This document shows, one piece after another, positions 1 through 8,741 of a stretch of 64,000 nt of DNA. The DNA is from Alphaproteobacteria bacterium (lineage in GTDB: Bacteria > Pseudomonadota > Alphaproteobacteria > Rhodobacterales > Rhodobacteraceae), in contig JAUHVK010000013.1 of the NCBI GenBank assembly GCA_030425145.1, positions 1 through 64,000 of the forward strand. Reading direction: 5' to 3'. How positions within the stretch are numbered: position 1 is the stretch's first letter; each line of letters opens with the position of its first letter. The position numbers and the translations under genes were made by a program. Under the pieces are notes generated by a model that worked only from the letters and a program-made list of their open reading frames with translations, did not search any database and was not told where the DNA came from.

Positions 1-216
1 CCGAACAGGTCTTGATGCCCTGCGAAACTGGATCATCCATTACCCGGGCCGCGCGCTCAATGCCTGGGCATGTAAATGCCCTCGAAGGATCATAAAGGCT
101 GCCGAATGAGGCGAGTCGTGTACCGTGCAGAATTCAAAGAAAAGACTTGACGCGGTGCGCAGCTAAATTTGCTGTTTTGCGCACTCTTATGCCCCATCCA
201 CAAAATTTGGAAAAGT
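1..216. other. Left edge, no certain gene
   Basis: No complete gene is visible between the window edge and the tRNA. Plus-strand frame 2 stays open from base 2 to a TGA at 107-109 (35 sense codons, including a stretch reading ALRNWIIHYPGRALN) and could be the 3' end of a gene beginning outside the window. It is too short to identify. The region downstream of the tRNA (about 130-216) is AT-richer and shows no clear terminator hairpin. Confidence 0.3.
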
Positions 217-293
217 TGGCGATCCCTGAAGGACTCGAACCCTCAACCTGCTGATTAGAAGTCAGCTGCTCTATCCAGTTGAGCTAAGGGACC
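217..293 (-). tRNA. tRNA-Arg (anticodon TCT)
   Basis: The minus strand folds into a full cloverleaf. Acceptor strand GGTCCCT pairs with AGGGATC (one G-U pair), the anticodon stem GCTGA/TCAGC closes the loop CTTCTAA so the anticodon is TCT, and the T arm contains GGTTCGAGTCC. The discriminator is G and the 3' CCA is genomically encoded (complement of 217-219). It reads AGA arginine codons. Confidence 0.95.
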
Positions 294-338
294 GCTAGGG
301 GGTATTTGCAGGTTTTGCCGTCGTGGGGCAAGAGACCG

Positions 339-860
339 TCACAGCGTTCTTGTCATAAAAACGCTGAGTGGGTCCGGGTTGTAACCAGCGAAGGGCGGGC
401 AGTAGGTGAACCCGTAGCGTTCATAGAGGCGGCGGGCAGAGGCGAAGGGGGCTTCCGAGCCGGTTTCGAGGCTGACGCGCGTCAGTCCAAGTTCACCTGC
501 CGCATCGAGGATCTGTCTGACCAACGCGGCGCCGACCCCCCTGCCCCGCGCTTCGGCGCGCGTGTGCATGGACTTCAGCTCTCCATGCTCTGCGTCCAGC
601 GGTTTGAGTGCGGCAATCCCGAGTGTCATGGTGTCGTCCCGTGCGGCGAAGACCTGAGCGCCGGCGGCGAATAGATCGTCCGCGCTCATCACATGGCAGC
701 TTTCCGACGGGGTCTGGGCGCTCATCAGTTCGATATGGCGTGTGACCAGTTCCGCGACATCCGATGTCAAAGCAACCACCGGATCGATCCGAAAGGACAA
801 TTGGGCCTTCCCGGGCTGCCCCGTCACCGAGTTAGTATTGTCGGACAAAGCCGCCTCCAT
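339..860 (-). CDS. GNAT family N-acetyltransferase
   Basis: A 173-residue GCN5-related acetyltransferase, probably a cytoplasmic enzyme that moves acetyl from acetyl-CoA to an amine; the substrate cannot be told. The acetyl-CoA pyrophosphate-binding motif A is visible at about residues 107-118 (RGRGVGAALVRQ), followed by the usual C-terminal YERYGF segment. The length is normal for a single-domain GNAT. The first 20-25 residues are poor in family features and the ribosome site before this ATG is weak, so translation may start further in. It lies downstream of tex on the same strand with a gap of about 170 bases, so it may be cotranscribed or independent. Confidence 0.85.
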   Translation of the reverse strand: MEAALSDNTNSVTGQPGKAQLSFRIDPVVALTSDVAELVTRHIELMSAQTPSESCHVMSADDLFAAGAQVFAARDDTMTLGIAALKPLDAEHGELKSMHTRAEARGRGVGAALVRQILDAAGELGLTRVSLETGSEAPFASARRLYERYGFTYCPPFAGYNPDPLSVFMTRTL

Positions 861-1027
861 TCAGTTTTTTCCGACTTAAACTCAAGGCGTTGATTTAAGC
901 CACCTCGAACTCGGAGCTACGCTCCCACGAAACGGACGAAGCAACAACCAATTCCCGCCTGTCCTAACTTGGAAAGACGCCCGGATCATGTGCTGCGTTT
1001 TCAAGCAATTCCACTGCTGCGCTGCGC

Positions 1028-3337
1028 CTACTTCCGTTTCATTGCAGCCAAGAGCGCATCACCCAAAGCCCCTTTGGACGCAGGTTTCGCTTGCTGGTTG
1101 CCTTTCACGGGTTTGGCCTTGCCGCTCTTTGCGCCGCTTTTTGGCGGCGTTGCCCGATCCGGAGCAGGTTTTCCACCTCCATCCTTGCGCATACTAAGCC
1201 CGATGCGCTTGCGCGCGATGTCCACTTCTGTGACGCGTACCCGCACCACATCGCCGGCTTTCACAACCTCATGTGGGTCTTTCACGAAGCGATCCGCGAG
1301 TTGGCTCACGTGCACCAACCCGTCCTGATGCACGCCAATATCCACAAAGGCACCGAAGGCCGCGACGTTGGTTACGGTGCCTTCGAGCATCATCCCGGGT
1401 TTGAGGGCTTTGATGTCCTCGACACCCTCGGCAAAGGTCGCTGTCCGGAATTCAGGTCTCGGGTCGCGTCCGGGCTTGGCCAGTTCATCGAGAATATCGC
1501 GAACGGTGGGCAAGCCGAACCGGTCGTCAACGAAGTCCTGTGGCTTTACCGAGCCGAGCGCATCTGGCCGTCCCATGATGTCGCGGATGTCTCGCCCGCA
1601 GGCCGCAACGATGCGCCGGGCAACCTCATAGGCTTCCGGGTGAACCGCCGAGGCGTCAAGCGGTTCGTCTCCGCCTTGAATCCGCAGAAAGCCTGCGCAT
1701 TGTTCAAATGCCCTTGGGCCAAGTCCCGTCACCTTGAGCAACGATTTCCGCGAAGCGAAGGCTCCGTGCGCATCGCGATGGGCAACGATGGCGGCAGCGA
1801 CCGAGGGGCTCAGCCCCGCGATGTGCGAGAGAAGTGGAGCCGAGGCCATGTTGAGATCGACACCCACGGCGTTCACCGCATCCTCAACCACGCCTTCCAA
1901 AGCATGTGACAGGCGGCGCTGGTCGACGTCGTGCTGGTACTGGCCGACACCGATGCTTTCGGGCGGAACTTTCACGAGTTCGGCCAGCGGATCCTGCAAG
2001 CGCCGCGCGATGCTGACGGCGCCGCGCAAGCTCACGTCGAGGTTGGGGAATTCGTGCGCTGCCAATTCAGACGCGGAATAGACGCTGGCCCCTGCTTCGG
2101 AGACAACAACCTTGGTCGGTTTGCGCCCCTCGATCAGCTTCATGGTGTCGGCCACCATGCGCTCGGTCTCGCGGCTCGCCGTGCCGTTTCCGATAGCGAT
2201 CAGCTCGATCCCGTGACGCTTTACCGCCGAGGCAATCCAGGCCTGCGCGCCGCGTAAGTCCATCTTTGGCTGGAAAGGATAGAGCGTTGCAGTTTCCACA
2301 AGCTTGCCGGTGGCATCGACCACCGCAGCCTTCACGCCGGTGCGGATCCCTGGATCGAGACCCAGCGTCGGCTTATTGCCTGCCGGAGCGGCCAGAAAAA
2401 GGTCGCGCAGGTTTCGGGCGAACACTGCGATGGCTTCTTCATGTGCGCGGCGGCGCAACTCGCTCAGGAGGTCGACATACATGGTGAGCGACAGCTTGAC
2501 ACGCCACGTCCACGCGGCCGCTTCGCGCAGCCAATGGTCGCCCGGGCCGTCGCCCGGAATGCCGATTGCGGTGCAAATGATCCCCACGGCACGATCAGAG
2601 CCAGTTTCAGGCTCGGGTGCGATATCGATCGTGACGATCTCTTCTTTTCCGGCCCGCAGGATCGCAAGCGCCCGATGCGACGGGATCGTCGCCCAGGACT
2701 CGCTGTGGTCGAAATAGTCCGAGAATTTCGACCCCGCCTCTTCCTTGCCGGAAACCACGCGCGCGGTGATCCGTGCCTCGGCCTGCATGAAATCGCGAAG
2801 CCGTCCTAGTAGCGTTGCGTTTTCCGACAGCTCCTCAGCAAGGATGTCACGTGCACCGTCGAGCGCGGCAGCGACGGTCTCGACGTTCTCGGACAAATAG
2901 GTTTCGGCCAGCGTAGCGGGTGTGGCCTGCCGGTCTGCCTCGATTGCCCGAAGAAGAGGCTCCAACCCGTTTTCTCGAGCGATCATCGCCTTGGTACGGC
3001 GCTTTGGCTTGTAGGGCAGGTAAATGTCTTCGAGCGCGGCCTTCGTATCGGCCTGCGCAATGGTGCGAGCCAGATCGTCTGTGAGTTTGCCCTGTCCGCG
3101 GATCGACTCGATGATTGCGGCGCGGCGCTTTTCCATCTCGCGCAGATAGCCCAGCCTATCGCCAAGCGTCCTGAGCTGCGTGTCGTCTAGACCCCCTGTG
3201 GCTTCCTTCCGGTACCGTGCAATAAAAGGCACCGTTGCCCCTTCGTCGAGAAGCGCAATCGCTGCGGCGACCTGCTTGTCGCTGGCAGAAATCTCGGTTG
3301 CGATGGTGCGGGAGATGCGGTCGGCGGTCTGGGTCAA
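1028..3337 (-). CDS. tex: Tex-family RNA-binding protein
   Basis: A 769-residue homologue of the Tex/YhgF protein, a nucleic-acid-binding factor linked to transcription and stress tolerance. It shows the family order: N-terminal helical Tex domain (about 1-200), a YqgF/RuvC-like fold starting around LGLDPGIRTG (about 330-450), helix-hairpin-helix repeats (about 490-570), and a C-terminal S1 domain (about 650-720, with GTVTNVAAFGAFVDIG). The tail after S1 is basic and Lys/Pro-rich. The start is TTG at 3337 with AGGAG about 8 bases upstream, a better choice than internal ATGs, which would cut into the N-terminal domain. The length matches the family. Confidence 0.95.
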   Translation of the reverse strand: MTQTADRISRTIATEISASDKQVAAAIALLDEGATVPFIARYRKEATGGLDDTQLRTLGDRLGYLREMEKRRAAIIESIRGQGKLTDDLARTIAQADTKAALEDIYLPYKPKRRTKAMIARENGLEPLLRAIEADRQATPATLAETYLSENVETVAAALDGARDILAEELSENATLLGRLRDFMQAEARITARVVSGKEEAGSKFSDYFDHSESWATIPSHRALAILRAGKEEIVTIDIAPEPETGSDRAVGIICTAIGIPGDGPGDHWLREAAAWTWRVKLSLTMYVDLLSELRRRAHEEAIAVFARNLRDLFLAAPAGNKPTLGLDPGIRTGVKAAVVDATGKLVETATLYPFQPKMDLRGAQAWIASAVKRHGIELIAIGNGTASRETERMVADTMKLIEGRKPTKVVVSEAGASVYSASELAAHEFPNLDVSLRGAVSIARRLQDPLAELVKVPPESIGVGQYQHDVDQRRLSHALEGVVEDAVNAVGVDLNMASAPLLSHIAGLSPSVAAAIVAHRDAHGAFASRKSLLKVTGLGPRAFEQCAGFLRIQGGDEPLDASAVHPEAYEVARRIVAACGRDIRDIMGRPDALGSVKPQDFVDDRFGLPTVRDILDELAKPGRDPRPEFRTATFAEGVEDIKALKPGMMLEGTVTNVAAFGAFVDIGVHQDGLVHVSQLADRFVKDPHEVVKAGDVVRVRVTEVDIARKRIGLSMRKDGGGKPAPDRATPPKSGAKSGKAKPVKGNQQAKPASKGALGDALLAAMKRK

Positions 3338-3679
3338 CGGGGGGCTCCTGTGCGTCGGACCGCCTTTCTATCCAAGCCATGTCGAGCCGCCAAGACCTCA
3401 GATCATGGCGTCCGACTTCCCCGAAAAATCGATGTCTTGTTTGGTTCGGACAAGCCCGGATTCGGCGGAAATCACGGGTTTGATGTGGATCATGGCAAAA
3501 ACAGGAGAGAATGCGTCACCCTGCATCGTGAGACAAGGGGGGGATCGCTTTGGGCGCAGGACGTGCTTGGGCGTTGATATTCTTCCAACTCAACCGATGA
3601 AACGCGCGAAAACCTGATCCTTGAAACGCATTCAGCAATATGCATATGAGGCATCAGAAGAATACCGGAGTTACAGCCA
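3338..3679. other. Intergenic region between tex and the RND operon
   Basis: These 342 bases separate two divergent genes and should hold both promoters. The open frames here have no ribosome sites or recognisable products. A small AT palindrome ATATGCATAT sits near 3638-3647, about 30 bases before the efflux adaptor start, and might be a regulator site, but nothing else supports it. Confidence 0.4.
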
Positions 3680-4660
3680 ATGCCGAAAAGCATCCTGATA
3701 GGCACACTGATCACTTTGCTCCCCATGCTGGCATGGGCGCAGGAAAATGTAACGGCCAGTACCGTTGAAGTGACCGACTGGAAGGCCGTGTTCGGCCGGA
3801 TCGAAGCACGCGATCAAATCCCTGCGCGGTCGCGCCTTGGCGGAACGCTTGTCGAAGTCTCGGTCGTTGAAGGGTCAAAGGTCGGCGCCGGTCAGGAAAT
3901 CGGTCGCGTGGTCGATGAAAAACTCGCGCTGCAACTGAGCGCGGTGGATGCGACTCTATCGTCCCTGACATCCCAGCTGCAAAACGCGGAAGCTGAAGTT
4001 GCACGAGGCGAGAACCTTTTGGAACGCGGTGTGACCACGGCCCAGCGTTTGGATGCTTTGCGGACCCAGGTGGATGTGATCCGGGGCCAGATCGGTGCAG
4101 CACAGGCCGAACGCAACGTATTGGAACAGCGTGAGGCTGAAGGCGCGATCCTTGCGCCAATTGAAGGTACCGTCCTTACGGTGCCGGTCACTGCCGGTTC
4201 CGTTGTAATGCCCGGTGAGGTGATTGCGCATATTGGCGGTGGCGGCTTTTACCTCAGGCTGGCTGTCCCGGAACGTCACGCCATGTATCTGAACGAGGGC
4301 GACACGATCCGCATAGAAAGCCCAGACGGCGAACAGGACGGGCGCCTTGCCAAGGTTTACCCCCAGATTCAAAATGGTCGCGTCATTGCTGACGTCGACG
4401 TGCCGGGACTTGAGACAGATTTCGTGGATGCTCGCGTCCTTGTCCGACTCCCCGTGGCAACGTCCTCGGCAATTGTTGTTCCTGAAAATGCCCTGACATC
4501 GCGGATGGGTTTGGATTTTGTGGCCGTGAAAGCGTCAGATGGGACCATCATGCCGCGCACCGTGGTTGTCGGATCCGAACGCAGCGTGAATGGAGAACTT
4601 TTCATTGAAATTCTCTCCGGTCTCGAAGGCGGCGAGCAGTTGGTGACCGGCCATGAGTGA
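3680..4660 (+). CDS. RND efflux periplasmic adaptor subunit
   Basis: A 326-residue membrane-fusion (HlyD/AcrA-type) protein that would link the inner-membrane RND pump to an outer-membrane channel. It has an N-terminal signal peptide ending at about residue 21 (MLAWAQ), a split biotinyl-lipoyl domain (GGTLVEVSVVEGSKVGAGQ and APIEGTVLTVPVTAGSVV), an intervening alpha-helical hairpin (about 85-150) and a beta-barrel. It is short for an AcrA homologue and lacks a clear extended C-terminal membrane-proximal domain. The stop overlaps the pump gene by 8 bases, so the two are translationally coupled. The substrate is unknown. No outer-membrane component is encoded nearby. Confidence 0.9.
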   Translation: MPKSILIGTLITLLPMLAWAQENVTASTVEVTDWKAVFGRIEARDQIPARSRLGGTLVEVSVVEGSKVGAGQEIGRVVDEKLALQLSAVDATLSSLTSQLQNAEAEVARGENLLERGVTTAQRLDALRTQVDVIRGQIGAAQAERNVLEQREAEGAILAPIEGTVLTVPVTAGSVVMPGEVIAHIGGGGFYLRLAVPERHAMYLNEGDTIRIESPDGEQDGRLAKVYPQIQNGRVIADVDVPGLETDFVDARVLVRLPVATSSAIVVPENALTSRMGLDFVAVKASDGTIMPRTVVVGSERSVNGELFIEILSGLEGGEQLVTGHE

Positions 4661-7600
4661 ACAAAAGCCCAGCACATCGCTTGGCATTGCAGGCGGTCTC
4701 ACCAAATCATTTATCCATTCGGCGCTGACGCCGCTGATGATCCTCGCGGCATTGGCTGTTGGTTTGGTTGCTCTCGCCAGTTTGCCGCGAGAAGAGGAAC
4801 CGCAAATCTCGGTTCCTCTTGTTGACATTCACATTCAGGCACCGGGTTTGAAATCCGAGGACGCCGTCAAATTGGTGACTGAACCGATGGAGACCATCGT
4901 TCAGGGGATTAATGGCGTCGAACATGTGTATTCACAGACGTCCGACGATCAGGCGATGGTCACCGCCCGCTTTGTCGTGGGTACGTCGGCGGATTCGGCA
5001 ATCCTGCGTGTGCACGAAAAGGTCCGGGCCAATCTGGATCGCATACCGGTCGGCATCGAACAACCACTGATTGTCGGACGCGGCATCGATGATGTCGCCA
5101 TCGTTGCGCTGACGCTTTCGCCCAAGTCGGGTGACAACAATATCACGGCTAATGACCTGACCCGCGTGGCACGCGAACTTCAGGTCGAACTTGCCAAGAT
5201 CAGCAATGTCGGCTTGACCTACCTTGTCGGTGACGCGCCCGAAGCCATTCGAATTGCTCCGGACCCAGAGCGGCTTTCGCTCTACGGCGTCACGCTTCAG
5301 CAGCTGGCGGGAAAGGTCGAAGGAGCAAACCGGTCCTTCTCAACCGGTCTTGTTCGCGATGGTGGCGAGCAGATCGCGCTGGTCGCCGGGGAAACCCTCC
5401 GCGCCCCTTCTGACGTGGCGAACCTCCTGCTCACCACTAGAGACAACCGCCCTGTCTATGTTCGGGATGTTGCGGATGTCAGTTTTGTTCCCAACACATC
5501 TGATCGAATCGTGGCAAACGTTTCGCGCGGCGAGAATGGAGAGACCATTCGCACGCCAGCGGTCACTCTGGCCATTGCAAAGCGTGCAGGCGCAAACGCC
5601 GTTGTCGTTGCAGAGGAAATCCTGCATCGGACACACCTTCTTGAAGGCGACCTGATCCCCGAGACCATCCAAGTCGACATCACGCGCGACTATGGCGAAA
5701 CCGCAGATGAAAAAGCCAACGAGTTGCTTTTTCACCTCGGCCTTGCCACGGTCTCGATCGTCGCATTGGTGCTGTTCTCGATCGGGTGGAGAGAGGCTCT
5801 TGTCGTCGCGGTGGTAATCCCGGTTACCATCCTACTCACGCTCTTTGCCGCCTGGATCATGGGCTACACCCTCAACCGCGTGTCGCTTTTTGCGCTGATC
5901 TTTTCCATCGGCATCTTGGTGGACGACGCAATCGTCGTGATTGAGAACATCGCCCGCCACTGGGCCATGCCCGACAAGGCCAGCCGAACCGAGAAGGCCA
6001 TTCGCGCCGTTGCAGAGGTTGGAAACCCAACCATTGTGGCGACGCTGACCGTGGTTGCGGCATTGCTGCCCATGCTCTTCGTCTCGGGGCTGATGGGCCC
6101 CTACATGAGCCCGATCCCGGCCAACGCCTCGGCCGCCATGGTGTTTTCCTTCTTCGTGGCGGTGATGATCACACCGTGGCTGATGATGAAGATTGCTGGC
6201 CGTGCCCCCGCACATGCGCATGACCACGGCGGTGAAGCCCATCACGGCGGTGGACTGGGACGCATCTATTCTGTCGTCGCGCGGCCATTGCTGCGCACGA
6301 AGTCCGGCAGTCTTGCATTCCTCTTGCTTGCGGCCGTCTTGTCCTTCGGATCGCTCGGCGCGCTGTACACGAAAGACGTGACAGTCAAGCTTCTGCCGTT
6401 CGACAACAAGTCCGAGCTGTCCGTTGTCATTGATCTGCCCGAGGGATCATCGGTCGAAACAACGGATGCCGTCGCGCAAGACGTCGCGCGCGTTGCGCTG
6501 CAAATTCCGGAGGTCTTGTCGGCTCAAACCCATGCGGGGGACGCTGCACCGTTCAATTTTAACGGTCTCGTTCGGCACTATTACCTTCGAGCGCGCCCGG
6601 AGATGGGCGACGTACAAATCAATCTCGACCACAAAGCGCATCGGGATCGCACTAGCCACGAGATCGCTCTTGAGCTGCGTGAGAAGATTGCGAACATCGA
6701 CGTCCCCGCTGGGACCAGCCTCAAGACGGTTGAACCACCTCCCGGGCCACCCGTTATCGCGACGCTGCTGGCCGAGGTTTATGGACCGGACGGCGAAACC
6801 CGCCGCGAAGCTGCGACAAAGATCAGAGACGCATTCGAGAGCGTGCCATTCATCGTCGATGTCGATGACAGCTTCGGTGTGCAACCCCGACGCCTCAGAG
6901 CGACGATCTCGACCGACCAACTGGAATTCTTTGGAGTTCAGGAACAGGACGTGTTTACCACACTCGGCATCCTGAACGCCGGAACCACGGTTGGGTATTC
7001 TCACCGAGGTGAAGGACGCTACCCGATCCCGATCACAGTGGAACGCGACAAGTCAGATCGCGTCGTGGATGAGCGTTTTCTGTCGACCCCCATCCCGGCC
7101 AATGTATTACCGGGCGCGCGCGGTGTGGTTGAATTGGGCGATGTCGTGCAGATCCGCGAGGAAAACGCATCATTCCCGATCTTCCGTCACAACGGACGCG
7201 AAGCTGAAATGGTCATGGCCGAACTTGCGGGCGACTTTGAAGCGCCTCTTTACGGGATGCTGGCCGTTGCGGACGCACTGGATGCGATGGAATGGGAAGA
7301 CGGCACCAAGCCTGAAATCCGTCTGAACGGACAGCCGGAAGATGAAAGCGTCGTGACCCTGCTTTGGGATGGTGAATGGGAAGTCACCTGGATCACCTTC
7401 CGCGATATGGGTGCCGCATTCGCGGTGGCGCTGCTCGCCATTTACATTCTGGTTGTCGGTCAATTCGGCTCATTCAAATTGCCGCTCGTGATCCTCACAC
7501 CGATCCCGCTTACTTTTCTTGGGATCATTGCAGGTCACTGGCTGTTCAATGCGCCGTTCTCGGCCCCGTCGATGATCGGATTCATCGCCCTTGCCGGGAT

Positions 7601-7865
7601 CATTGTCCGCAACTCGATCCTGTTGGTCGATTTCATCCGCCACGCAGATCCGGAAAAGGACAAAGTCGAAACGCTGATCGAAGCCGGAGCCATTCGCTTC
7701 AAACCGATCCTTTTGACCGCGATTGCGGCGATGATTGGCGCGGCCGTGATCTTGACGGATCCGATCTTTCAGGGACTCGCGCTATCCCTGCTGTTCGGAT
7801 TGCTCAGCTCCACTTTGCTGACTGTCTTGGTGATCCCTGCGATTTACCGCGTATTCAGAACGTGA
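4653..7865 (+). CDS. RND efflux transporter permease (HAE-1/AcrB type)
   Basis: A 1070-residue proton-driven inner-membrane pump. It has the twofold RND layout: TM1 near residues 20-40, a large periplasmic porter loop, TM2-6 (about 345-510), TM7 (about 545), a second porter loop and TM8-12 to the end. The TM4 acidic pair typical of the family is seen in GILVDDAIVVIEN. An unusual cytoplasmic TM6-TM7 loop holds five histidines at residues 521-531 (HAHDHGGEAHH). Gene order and overlap with the adaptor support a two-gene operon. Drug, lipid and metal substrates are all possible; the TM4 DD motif fits hydrophobe efflux better than the CusA metal class. Confidence 0.93.
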   Translation: MSEQKPSTSLGIAGGLTKSFIHSALTPLMILAALAVGLVALASLPREEEPQISVPLVDIHIQAPGLKSEDAVKLVTEPMETIVQGINGVEHVYSQTSDDQAMVTARFVVGTSADSAILRVHEKVRANLDRIPVGIEQPLIVGRGIDDVAIVALTLSPKSGDNNITANDLTRVARELQVELAKISNVGLTYLVGDAPEAIRIAPDPERLSLYGVTLQQLAGKVEGANRSFSTGLVRDGGEQIALVAGETLRAPSDVANLLLTTRDNRPVYVRDVADVSFVPNTSDRIVANVSRGENGETIRTPAVTLAIAKRAGANAVVVAEEILHRTHLLEGDLIPETIQVDITRDYGETADEKANELLFHLGLATVSIVALVLFSIGWREALVVAVVIPVTILLTLFAAWIMGYTLNRVSLFALIFSIGILVDDAIVVIENIARHWAMPDKASRTEKAIRAVAEVGNPTIVATLTVVAALLPMLFVSGLMGPYMSPIPANASAAMVFSFFVAVMITPWLMMKIAGRAPAHAHDHGGEAHHGGGLGRIYSVVARPLLRTKSGSLAFLLLAAVLSFGSLGALYTKDVTVKLLPFDNKSELSVVIDLPEGSSVETTDAVAQDVARVALQIPEVLSAQTHAGDAAPFNFNGLVRHYYLRARPEMGDVQINLDHKAHRDRTSHEIALELREKIANIDVPAGTSLKTVEPPPGPPVIATLLAEVYGPDGETRREAATKIRDAFESVPFIVDVDDSFGVQPRRLRATISTDQLEFFGVQEQDVFTTLGILNAGTTVGYSHRGEGRYPIPITVERDKSDRVVDERFLSTPIPANVLPGARGVVELGDVVQIREENASFPIFRHNGREAEMVMAELAGDFEAPLYGMLAVADALDAMEWEDGTKPEIRLNGQPEDESVVTLLWDGEWEVTWITFRDMGAAFAVALLAIYILVVGQFGSFKLPLVILTPIPLTFLGIIAGHWLFNAPFSAPSMIGFIALAGIIVRNSILLVDFIRHADPEKDKVETLIEAGAIRFKPILLTAIAAMIGAAVILTDPIFQGLALSLLFGLLSSTLLTVLVIPAIYRVFRT

Positions 7866-7874
7866 CGCGCTTCA

Positions 7875-7940
7875 TTCCGCAAAGCGGCCTAAGCGACAGT
7901 CAAAACCAAACTGTCATGGCAATACCCCCGCTTTGCGGAA
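7875..7940. repeat. Nested inverted repeat after the RND operon
   Basis: Perfect 13-base arms TTCCGCAAAGCGG (7875-7887) and CCGCTTTGCGGAA (7928-7940) flank a 40-base interior. The interior holds a second inverted pair, GACAGT (7895-7900) and ACTGTC (7910-7915). No T-run follows, so it is not a classical terminator. It could be a transcript 3'-end structure or a regulator site ahead of the ABC operon. Confidence 0.6.
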
Positions 7941-8009
7941 CTTGATAAGGGTCAAGGCGCAGGCATGAAGTAAGTGACACATGTTCTTAAAAAGAGCATC
8001 GTGTCCATC

Positions 8010-8741
8010 ATGTCGGAAAACGTCGTGTCGAAAGACATCCCTGCTTTCAGAACGCGGGCTATAACCAAGGTCTACGGAGGCCATGGCACGGCAAAGGTGC
8101 ACGCGCTGGACGGTGTGGATCTGGACCTGCCCGAAGGCGAGTTGGTGGTTCTCTTGGGGCCATCCGGCAGTGGAAAGTCCACCCTTCTGAACATCCTAGG
8201 GGGTCTTGATCACGCGACTTCAGGCCAAGCGTGGTTTCGCGATCAGGACCTAACGACGATGACAGACCGTCAACTGACACGTTACCGGCGTGACAATGTT
8301 GGCTTTGTGTTTCAGTTCTACAATCTTGTGGCGAGCCTGACCGCCGCCGAGAACGTCGCCTTGGTGACGGATATCGCTCCGAACCCAATGCCTGCCGAAG
8401 AAGCGCTGGCCCTCGTCGGTCTGCAGGACAGGCAGCACCATTTCCCGGCCCAGATGTCCGGCGGCGAGCAACAGCGCGTGGCAATCGCGCGTGCCATCGC
8501 AAAACGTCCGGGTGTCTTGTTGTGTGACGAGCCGACAGGCGCGCTCGACAGCAAAACGGGAACCGCTGTCCTCGCGGCGTTGGAAGACGTGAATACTCAA
8601 TTCGGAACGACCACTCTTGTGATCACGCACAACGCGGGCATCCGTAAGATGGCACACCGTGTCATCCGATTTCAGGATGGCCGGGTTGTGGAGATCGAAG
8701 AAAACAAGACGCGCATCCGCGCCCATGAGGTGACGTGGTGA
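8010..8741 (+). CDS. MacB/LolD-type ABC transporter ATP-binding protein
   Basis: A cytoplasmic ATPase of about 243 residues that powers the adjacent FtsX-type permease. It has Walker [11 protein letters not shown]-loop FVFQFYN, signature MSGGEQQR, Walker [13 protein letters not shown] and the H-loop histidine in ITHN, the pattern of the LolD/MacB/FtsE subfamily. The start at 8010 (MSENVV) was chosen over an upstream in-frame ATG at 7974, which would add 12 residues not typical of the family. The stop overlaps the permease start by 7 bases. It is the first gene of an ATPase–permease–adaptor operon, the arrangement of MacAB-like and DevBCA-like exporters. Confidence 0.92.
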   Translation: MSENVVSKDIPAFRTRAITKVYGGHGTAKVHALDGVDLDLPEGELVVLLGPSGSGKSTLLNILGGLDHATSGQAWFRDQDLTTMTDRQLTRYRRDNVGFVFQFYNLVASLTAAENVALVTDIAPNPMPAEEALALVGLQDRQHHFPAQMSGGEQQRVAIARAIAKRPGVLLCDEPTGALDSKTGTAVLAALEDVNTQFGTTTLVITHNAGIRKMAHRVIRFQDGRVVEIEENKTRIRAHEVTW

